The translations under genes and the position numbers were made by a program. A DNA stretch of 64,000 nucleotides, taken from the NCBI GenBank assembly GCA_012033205.1, contig JAAUSO010000013.1, positions 1-64,000 of the forward strand, written 5' to 3'. Below the pieces are notes generated by a model. The model saw only the letters and a program-made list of their open reading frames with translations, had not been told where the DNA came from and ran no database searches. Positions within the stretch are counted from its first letter, which is position 1, and every line of letters starts with the position of its first letter. Below, one piece after another: positions 56,922 through 64,000 of the stretch. The DNA is from Richelia sp. SL_2_1 (GTDB taxonomy: Bacteria; Cyanobacteriota; Cyanobacteriia; Cyanobacteriales; Nostocaceae).

Positions 56922-58016
56922 TCAATTAGTTATTAACTCTAAATATCTAGAAACAGCTTTATCAAAAGAAAAATCTTGGGTACGTTGTGTTAATATTTCC
57001 GAATTGATCGGATTATCAAGTACATTTAACATAGCTTTAGATAAAGCTAAAACATCACCACAACAAACTAATTCTCCATATTTACCAGCTGCTAAAATTT
57101 CTTGAGGGCCACTAGGACAATCTGTAGCAACAACAGGACAACCACAAGCCATTGCTTCGATTAAAACAGTAGGTAATCCTTCCCATCGCGATGAAAGTAC
57201 AAATGCGTTAGCGTTGTACATATAAGCGTAAGGATTGTCTGTAAATCCAGGTAATAAAACATCTTCGCTAATTCCTAAGTTTTTAATTGTTGCCTCTAAT
57301 TGTCCACGAGCTTCTCCTTCACCTAAAATTATTAAGCGAGCTAATTTTTCTTTTCGTACAAGGGAAAAAGCTTTGATCAATGTTGAAAAATCTTTTTGTT
57401 CTGTTAATCTTCCCACCGCTAGAAATACTGGAGGACTATTTTTTTCAAACCAAGAATGATTTAAAGCAGCTTTTGCCTTGAAAAATAATTTATCATCCAC
57501 AACAGGATTATAAATAGTATTTACTTTTTCTGGTTTTAATCCTAGTTGAGTCTTAATATCTGTAGTTACACCTTCAGAAACTCCGACAACCATATCTGCA
57601 CGAGGATAAAGCCATTTCATAAACATCGGAACGAATTTACCGCGCCATGATGTTGCTTCGGCAAATGTTAAAGTATTATGTTCAACTAAAATTAATTTGG
57701 TTTTAGTACCTGCTAATTCTCTAGCCAATACAGCTGCTACGTTAGCATGAGCAAGGTGTGAGACTAAAGCTAATGGTTTATTTTCTTTTAAGTAACGTGA
57801 TAAAGCTGGAATCGCTTTTAATACTCTTCCCGAAGCCAAATTAACTAAACGTACATGGTTTGGTACTTGGTTTAATAATGGACCTTCTGCATCAGCTAAA
57901 ATTAAATCAAAAGAAATATCTGGTACGGACATTCCTTCAAGTAAATTGATGACAATTCTTTCAGCACCACCGCCGTATAAATTAGGCAGAAAAAAGGCTA
58001 TACTTTGTTTAGTCAT
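56922..58016 (-). CDS. GT4-family glycosyltransferase
   Basis: 364 residues. NLYGGGAERIVINLLEGMS, then VEHNTLTFAEA and the donor-binding VLSSRWEGLPTVLIEAMACG with CPVVATDCPSGPQEIL. It is complete. It lies 10 bases from the next glycosyltransferase upstream and one base from the polymerase gene. Sugar unknown; the two adjacent GT4 genes (this and 58026-59165) share the CPVVATDCPSGP block, so they are paralogs. Confidence 0.88.
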   Translation of the reverse strand: MTKQSIAFFLPNLYGGGAERIVINLLEGMSVPDISFDLILADAEGPLLNQVPNHVRLVNLASGRVLKAIPALSRYLKENKPLALVSHLAHANVAAVLARELAGTKTKLILVEHNTLTFAEATSWRGKFVPMFMKWLYPRADMVVGVSEGVTTDIKTQLGLKPEKVNTIYNPVVDDKLFFKAKAALNHSWFEKNSPPVFLAVGRLTEQKDFSTLIKAFSLVRKEKLARLIILGEGEARGQLEATIKNLGISEDVLLPGFTDNPYAYMYNANAFVLSSRWEGLPTVLIEAMACGCPVVATDCPSGPQEILAAGKYGELVCCGDVLALSKAMLNVLDNPINSEILTQRTQDFSFDKAVSRYLELITN

Positions 58017-58025
58017 GATTTGATT

Positions 58026-59165
58026 TTATATCGTACTAGTGAGTAATTTGGATGGGTTTTTATCGAGAATTTCTGCAAATAATTTATCCCAGCTATCTAT
58101 GACATTTTCTAAGCTAAATCTTTCCGTAACTTCTATCGCACGGTTAGCTAAACGTATTCGTTCTTTTTCATTAGACATTAGATTATCCATAGCTTGAGCT
58201 AAAGCTGATACATCTTCAGTGGGAACTAAAATACCGTCTATATCATGACGAATAATCTCTCTGGGACCACTTGGACAATCTGTAGCGATAATCGGACAAC
58301 CACAAGCCATTGCTTCTCCATGAGACATGGGAAAACCTTCAAAACGAGAAGCCATCACAAATAAATCTGCTTTTTTTAATATAGGAAATGGATTTTTGAC
58401 CGCTCCTGGTAAAATCACTCGTTCGGTTAAATTTAAATGTTCTACAAGTTTTTCTAATTCCGGACGTTGTTCACCTTTTCCTAATATGATTAATTGCCAA
58501 TTTGGATAGTTATTAGTAACTTGAGCAAAAGCAGATAATAAAATATCAAAGCCTTTTTGATAAGTTAATCTACCCATACTGATAATCCATTTTTTATCCG
58601 GGTTTGCACCTATTGATAAATCTATTTGCTCCTGATTATTTTCTATTTTTAAGAATGGATTATAAATGATTGCTCTTTTAGTTGTTGATAACCAATCAAA
58701 ACCATTGTCAACACCTTTACTCACACTGACAATTTTCGTTGCATAAGGATAGCTAAAACGCCGTAATTTATCCCATATCTTGCCATAAGATATTAAATTA
58801 GGGTCGCAATGTTCTGTAGCAATTACAGGTATTCCTGTTTGCAGCAGAGAAAGTATAGTTAATATGTTTGTTTCTGTCGCAAATGAAATTACTACATCTG
58901 GCTTCGTAGAGCAAATTGCTGTTCTTAATTTTGATAAACGACTTAAATTATTAACTATAGCACTTAATGGATTTACAGAATCTCCTAAAATTCCTAAAGC
59001 TAATCGTTCGGCACCCAGTGGTAATGTATAAAAATCATCATTTTTTGTAGATAGAGTAATTACAGTAACTTGATATGCTTTATTTAAAAAAGCTTGTGCT
59101 AGTAATACTAAAACTCGTTCTGCTCCACCCGATGAAAGGGATGATATCACAAATGTAATTTTCAT
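58026..59165 (-). CDS. GT4-family glycosyltransferase
   Basis: 379 residues from ATG 59165 (MKITFVISSLSSGGAERVLV); an upstream start at 59180 would overlap the flippase gene by four bases. The donor loop is MASRFEGFPMSHGEAMACGC with PIIATDCPSGPREII. A paralog of the following gene. Confidence 0.88.
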   Translation of the reverse strand: MKITFVISSLSSGGAERVLVLLAQAFLNKAYQVTVITLSTKNDDFYTLPLGAERLALGILGDSVNPLSAIVNNLSRLSKLRTAICSTKPDVVISFATETNILTILSLLQTGIPVIATEHCDPNLISYGKIWDKLRRFSYPYATKIVSVSKGVDNGFDWLSTTKRAIIYNPFLKIENNQEQIDLSIGANPDKKWIISMGRLTYQKGFDILLSAFAQVTNNYPNWQLIILGKGEQRPELEKLVEHLNLTERVILPGAVKNPFPILKKADLFVMASRFEGFPMSHGEAMACGCPIIATDCPSGPREIIRHDIDGILVPTEDVSALAQAMDNLMSNEKERIRLANRAIEVTERFSLENVIDSWDKLFAEILDKNPSKLLTSTI

Positions 59166-59176
59166 CTGACTGTTTC

Positions 59177-60553
59177 TCAATTAACTCGTGTTTTTTCTAT
59201 GTTTTTCAAAAAATTTAAGGCAAAAAATAACAAAAAACTAAAAGAAATTAAATATACAAAGCTCGTAGATAACGCAATTCCTTTGACTCCTAAAAAGTGC
59301 ATAAATATAAAATTACCGGCAATGTTAGCAATTAAATTTAATCCCGAACCCCATATCAAAATATAGTTTTTTCTCAGCGATACAATGATATCAACTATGA
59401 ATAAAGCTGAAACATAAAATGGTATTTGTAATGCGTAAAAATTTTGAATGTTAGCGACTACTTCGGTATCACTAGCTGTAAATGAACCTCTTTGAAACAA
59501 AATACTAACTATTAATTCCGAAAAAACTATGACAATTGCTGTTAAAGGTACGGTTGTTAAGAATATCAATCTCAAATAATATTTCAGGGTATGATTCACA
59601 CCAGTCCAATCCTTAGTCGCAATCATTTTTGAAAAATAAGGAACTACAGCAGCATTCAATCCTGTAGTTATCAAAAGTATAGGTAATGAAACTACTCTAT
59701 TTCCGTAACTGAGTGCTGCAACACTTCCAGGAGCTAAGATTGCTGCCATTGATTGATCTATAATTATGGCGCTACACATCAAAAATGATGCTGCAACTGT
59801 TGGTGCATATTGAGTTGCGACTTGAATAAATTCTGGATTCAAACCATACCATTTCGGCAATATGGAAATTCCTTGTCGTTTTAAAACAACTCCAAGTATT
59901 GTCATTTCTGCTATTCCACCACAAATTAATCCTGCTGCTAAGGAAAAGCTGCCCCATGTTTCTGATCTTAAAAGAAATATAATTGTAATCATAGGAGTCA
60001 GAATTGGGCTAATTGCAACCAAAGCAAAACGCTCTCCTGCATTCAACACACCACCCCAAATAATTTGAATTCCGCTTAACAAAATTAAAGGTGAAATTGC
60101 ACAAGTTAACCGAAAAGTCAAATCTAATTTTTCTTGACTAAACCCCGCTGCAATTAATGGTAAATACAACGGTGCGAGAAATAATATTAATGCTGTTGTA
60201 ATTGTCAGTAAACCTATGCTTGCAAAAGTTACTCCACAAAAAAGATTTTCTGCGGCTTTTCTTCCTTGTTTTTCCCGCACCTGCATATAAGTAGGAATCA
60301 ACGCAGCTTTCAATGAACCAGCTATGACATTAATCATAAAGGAAGGAACGAGCAAGGCGATTAAAAATGCATCCAGCGCATCTCCAGTCCCAAATTTCCA
60401 AGCAACCACCAGTTCTTTGAACATTGCAGCTACTTTGACGAATAGCGTTCCCATTCCTACAATCATTGCTGCACCGAAAATCTTGCGATTTGTGGAACCG
60501 CTTGTGAGTTTTTTCCAAAAAGTAAGTAAGTTTTGCGGGAGCAAAATTTTCAT
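59177..60553 (-). CDS. MVF-family (MurJ-like) lipid-linked saccharide flippase
   Basis: 458 residues, about 12-14 helices. MurJ-like beginning: FGAAMIVGMGTLFVKVAAMF and FGTGDALDAFLIALLVPSFM, then GALKAALIPTYMQVREKQGR-like loop and GVLNAGERFALVAISPILTP. In an EPS locus with no other Wzx it is the likely exporter of the lipid-linked repeat unit. It is complete. It follows the DUF4874/DUF4832 gene by 21 bases. Confidence 0.87.
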   Translation of the reverse strand: MKILLPQNLLTFWKKLTSGSTNRKIFGAAMIVGMGTLFVKVAAMFKELVVAWKFGTGDALDAFLIALLVPSFMINVIAGSLKAALIPTYMQVREKQGRKAAENLFCGVTFASIGLLTITTALILFLAPLYLPLIAAGFSQEKLDLTFRLTCAISPLILLSGIQIIWGGVLNAGERFALVAISPILTPMITIIFLLRSETWGSFSLAAGLICGGIAEMTILGVVLKRQGISILPKWYGLNPEFIQVATQYAPTVAASFLMCSAIIIDQSMAAILAPGSVAALSYGNRVVSLPILLITTGLNAAVVPYFSKMIATKDWTGVNHTLKYYLRLIFLTTVPLTAIVIVFSELIVSILFQRGSFTASDTEVVANIQNFYALQIPFYVSALFIVDIIVSLRKNYILIWGSGLNLIANIAGNFIFMHFLGVKGIALSTSFVYLISFSFLLFFALNFLKNIEKTRVN

Positions 60554-60574
60554 TTTCGTTTCAGCTTTTCACTG

Positions 60575-62008
60575 CTAACGTGACACAAATTGATTGCTAC
60601 CGGAATAATCTTCTCCTGGTGCGTTTGCGTCTACAACAACGCTGCGTAATAAGGAGTTATATCCTGTAGACTCTTGCCAAACATCTGTATTTGCTAGTCT
60701 GATAGAATATTCCGGACGATTATATAATCTAGAATCGGGATCGGGAAGATTGAGGAATATTTCATATTCCCCTGATGGTATATTTACTGGTAAACCACCT
60801 TCAATATTTACCGTTGTAGTCTCACCGGGTAACCATCTCCGGGGATCTTGTTCATTTACCCGCAAGTAGTATTCTTGATTTGTATCTCTACTTCGTAAAA
60901 CTATTTCTAACAAACGGGGATTGTAGGCACTAGCCCATCCCACATTTTCGATGTTTAGCTGAGCAAAAAACCTACCACCCGGTTTTACACTATTAGTAAT
61001 TTCTGAATTCACAAGACTAAATCGATAGCCCAAACGACGTTCAATTTCTGGGAAACAGCCTTGATTTTTCCAAGTATCTAATACACCCTTCTCAAACTCT
61101 GAGTTTAAACTACTCCAGCGCATTCTAGCTAACTCGTTCAAAGCATTGTCGCAGCCGATATATGGTTGGGCTCTACTATCGGAATTACAAGTTTCTCCTC
61201 CCTGTACCAGATACAAGTTGTCTTGGTTGAGAAAATCTTTTTGCTGTTCAATATCATCTTCAATTAAATAAGTTCCTCCATCGTCTCCACTAGCTAAAAA
61301 ACAATCGTTAAGCGAACCTGTTCTAGCTCGATTACTCCTATTAAATGCTTCGGAAGAAGTTAAAGAATTTTCATTGTCGTAAATTCTCTTTTTATAATAT
61401 GGATAACGTAAAGCTATCATTCTTTGAGAAGGAACTACAGACAAAAATTTAAACAAGATATCCCTCATATCTGGGGTATTTAGCAAATTGTTTGTAGAAC
61501 GATTCCATTCTCCCCAACTACCAATAAAACCCGCGTGTACGTAGGCAATTGCATCGTAATTTGTTTCTAATACTGGCTGTAGCTGTTCCATATGAGAAAG
61601 GATTCTATCTTTGGAAGCATCTTCTCCTCCTAATTCCCAGTTATATGCAAATCTGATTATTAGTTTTACTCCTGCTTCTCTAGCTATTTGCAAGTCATTC
61701 GATACCAAATTTAATAATGATTCAGATAAGGAATTATCTCTGTAATTCGAGATTAAATAAATCCGACGAATCATACTTATATTTTGATTTTTGGCTCGTT
61801 GTATCTGCTCTACAGAAATTGGTTTGCTCTCATCTGGGCCAGAATTTACATAAAATCCCCGTTCTGGATTCGCAAAGTTCTCGAAACTTTCGCTATAATT
61901 CGTGTTTACTGTCGAAGCATTTAAAGGCATGATACTACACCCATAAGCTATAGTACTAATCGCCATTAAAGATAAAGTCCTGACGCACTTTTTGAAGCTC
62001 TTAATCAT
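60575..62008 (-). CDS. DUF4874/DUF4832 secreted glycosidase-like protein
   Basis: 477 residues. A lipoprotein-like or cleavable signal (LSLMAISTIAYGCSIMPLNA), then DUF4874: FENFANPERGFYVNSGPDES, KLIIRFAYNWELGGEDASKD and YVHAGFIGSWGEWNRSTNNL (TIM-barrel-like, with acidic candidates). The C-terminal DUF4832 part, from FSLVNSEITNSVKPGGRFFA, is a beta-sandwich. It probably acts outside the membrane on glycan; the activity is untested. It is first after CapD in the run. Confidence 0.82.
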   Translation of the reverse strand: MIKSFKKCVRTLSLMAISTIAYGCSIMPLNASTVNTNYSESFENFANPERGFYVNSGPDESKPISVEQIQRAKNQNISMIRRIYLISNYRDNSLSESLLNLVSNDLQIAREAGVKLIIRFAYNWELGGEDASKDRILSHMEQLQPVLETNYDAIAYVHAGFIGSWGEWNRSTNNLLNTPDMRDILFKFLSVVPSQRMIALRYPYYKKRIYDNENSLTSSEAFNRSNRARTGSLNDCFLASGDDGGTYLIEDDIEQQKDFLNQDNLYLVQGGETCNSDSRAQPYIGCDNALNELARMRWSSLNSEFEKGVLDTWKNQGCFPEIERRLGYRFSLVNSEITNSVKPGGRFFAQLNIENVGWASAYNPRLLEIVLRSRDTNQEYYLRVNEQDPRRWLPGETTTVNIEGGLPVNIPSGEYEIFLNLPDPDSRLYNRPEYSIRLANTDVWQESTGYNSLLRSVVVDANAPGEDYSGSNQFVSR

Positions 62009-62102
62009 ATCTTTAATTTTCTCAAAAACATCCTGTAAACATTAAGTTTGACAAACATATTAATATCACAAGATGAATACTTTTTTCTAACTCCATAACA
62101 TA

Positions 62103-64000
62103 TTACGCACTTTTTGGCTCTATTGTGATTTGGGTAGCTTCATTAACGTTGTTTGTCACAGAATTACTATTTGTTAAACTATACTTTTGCCCCCGATTTT
62201 CTAAATATTTAGGTTTATATCCCGGCACTAATTGCTCTAATAAATACATGATTGTATTCGTATCATTCTTATCCGCTGCCTGCCGGAGTGCTTCTACTGA
62301 AATCTTTAAATTATTCGGTATAATCCGGCTCGAATTCTTCACCATAAATAGCTTTTCATGCTCGGTTGGGTCGTAAATTTCTCCTTCTATAAACAACTCT
62401 TCAAATAGTTTCTCACCTGGTCTTAAGCCTGTAAAAACAATATCTATATCTTGATTTACTTTGTAACCTGAAAGCCGAATTAATTCTGAGGCTAAATCAA
62501 CAATTTTTACAGGTTCTCCCATGTTGAGCATCAGTACTTCTCCACCTCTACCCAAAACTGCTGCTTGTAAAACTAGTTGCACTGCTTCGGGAATAGTCAT
62601 AAAGTAACGACAGATATCTGGATGAGTCACTGTTACTGGACCACCTGCGGCAATTTGTTTTTTAAAGGTGGGAACAACGCTGCCACGACTACCTAAAACG
62701 TTACCGAAGCGCACCGCTAAATAAGAGTTACCGCTTTCTTTGGCTGCTTGTAGTACTAACATCTCCGCAACTCTCTTACTCGCACCCATGACGTTGGTGG
62801 GATTAACCGCTTTATCGGTGGAAATCATCACGAAATGTTTGACGTTGCAGCGTAATGCTTCGTCGAGTAAGTTTTTAGTGCCAATTACGTTGTTGCTGAT
62901 TGCCTCTGGTGAATTCAATTCCATCAAGGGAACGTGCTTGTGTGCAGCAGCATGAAAAATCACGTCTGGCTGGAATTTATCAAAAGCGTGTCTGAGTCTA
63001 TCCTTAAAGCGAATATCGGCGATAAATCCTAAACTACAGTCGCGTGTTCTTGGGTTTTACTATAGTTTTTTAACTCTTGTACTAGCTGATTTAACTCTTG
63101 CTGAATATTGAAAACTGAATTTTCCCCATGCCCCACCAACATAATTTCTTTGGGCTGACACAAGCAAATTTGACGGCAAAGTTCGCTACCAATGGAGCCA
63201 CCAGCACCTGTAATCAATACTCTTTTACCTTTGATAAATTGAGCAACTTTCTCAATCTCTGTCTGCACTGGCTCCCGTCTGAGTAAATCCTCAATTCTCA
63301 CATCTCGAATGCTGTTTAAGCGCACTTTACCATTGAGAATTTCATGTATTCCCGGTAAGGTACAAGTTTGTATTCCCGCTGATTTACAAATATTGACGAT
63401 TTCCCGAATCACTTCCCCGGCAACTGATGGTATGGCAATAATTACTTTGTCAACCCTCAACGGTTGCAAAACTTCAGGGATTGCATGGCGATCGCCAACT
63501 ACATAAATTCCCCGAATCCGGGCGTTTAATTTGCTTCTATCATCGTCGATAAATGCTACAGGACAAAACTCTAAACTCCTCTGCATTTCCTGCACCAAGC
63601 TGACTCCTGCACTTCCCGCACCGACTATCAATACTCGTTCCCTTTGATGATGAAAACCTGGTGTAAAGGCTGTACGGGAATGTCTGATTCTCTCAACAAC
63701 TCGAACGCTAAAACGCAAGGCACCAATCAAATTATTGATAGCAATCCATCGATAAATGGTAGCGATCGCGGTAGTCTATCTACTGTCGAAGGTAAAGTAA
63801 AATTTACAACATCAAATAACAGGGTTTGGATTACTACCGCAGCCACTATTAACATGGCGACATATGTCAATTCTTCTACACTCGCATAACGCCAGTAACG
63901 ACGATAAAAACCAAAGCTATAAAGTACACCAATTTTTACGATCAAAAACAATAATGTTGCCTTTACTAAATCGGATATGTAGGATTGAAGAGCTAAATCA
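62103..64000 (-). pseudogene. CapD/FlaA1-type UDP-sugar 4,6-dehydratase, two frameshifts, runs off window edge
   Basis: Reading from the right edge: DLALQSYISDLVKATLLFLI and further N-terminal membrane helices, then a Rossmann domain (RVLIVGAGSAGVSLVQEM), then the SDR domain with GxxGxxG in RVLITGAGGSIGSELCRQ, STDKAVNPTNVMGASKRVAE (Asp-Lys-Met-Lys catalytic set as in WbpM) and RPGEKLFEEL. Breaks lie near 63728 (one T short) and near 63040 (one C short). The N-terminus is beyond the window. With a PglC-type transferase and an aminotransferase it would start amino-sugar synthesis. Confidence 0.85.

Overview
The window comes from a filamentous, heterocyst-forming cyanobacterium (Nostocales). The main evidence is a full-length hetR at 25992-26891 (299 codons, Cys48 and Ser152 present). 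Supporting evidence is two Mo-dependent-nitrogenase C-terminal-family genes, pcxA, a CcmM-like gamma carbonic anhydrase, many GCGATCGC (HIP1) sites in an otherwise AT-rich sequence, and heptanucleotide tandem repeats (STRRs) between genes. No rRNA, tRNA, CRISPR array or prophage was seen.

Layout. (1) 0-14.5 kb is an accessory region of small stress and detoxification cassettes, each an enzyme beside its regulator: a VOC protein, an NTF2-like protein, an MDR oxidoreductase divergent from a TetR repressor with a clear operator, ArsR plus an AHSA1-type protein, DUF1772, an aminoglycoside-phosphotransferase-like protein, and DoxX divergent from AraC. Much of it is decayed: fused merR/MFS remnants, GNAT fragments, a displaced AHSA1 fragment, two genes with in-frame stops, one intact and one truncated TnpB. 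(2) 14.7-24.4 kb holds a GHL10-type protein, a PNPOx-like protein, a photolyase-N-domain-like protein, and a minus-strand run of gamma-CA, small protein, PcxA and bestrophin. That run is divergent from a two-component system and looks like an inorganic-carbon/pH unit. (3) 24.4-37 kb contains hetR, a coiled-coil-tailed EamA transporter, TerC, a lipase, an LprI-like protein, a QueD/PTPS, two Mo-nitro_C genes and a second two-component pair. (4) 37.4-44.6 kb carries arsenosugar genes arsM-arsS, two tandem Yfr1-like small RNAs, a lipocalin-like protein, a quinone oxidoreductase, a macro-domain protein and a pentapeptide-repeat membrane protein. (5) 44.7-64 kb is one minus-strand Wzx/Wzy-type exopolysaccharide locus: CapD dehydratase, DUF4874/DUF4832 protein, MVF-type flippase, four GT4 glycosyltransferases, an O-antigen-ligase-like polymerase, a phosphoglycosyl transferase, two PLP aminotransferase-like proteins, a PhyH dioxygenase, a FemAB/GNAT protein and a Wzc-like tyrosine autokinase.

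Quality note. At least twelve single-base indels interrupt otherwise intact genes, eleven of them one-base losses, nearly all inside homopolymer runs of two to eight bases. They also hit genes inside the exopolysaccharide locus. Many are probably sequencing or assembly errors. The in-frame stops in the esterase and DoxX genes, and the fused or truncated remnants before 14.5 kb, look like real decay. Such genes are typed 'pseudogene' with the reconstructed reading described.

Non-coding architecture is rich: three MITE-like elements with terminal inverted repeats, palindromes of two families (AAGTCGGGTTTTT and GTAGAGACGT), and STRR arrays that touch start or stop codons of several genes.
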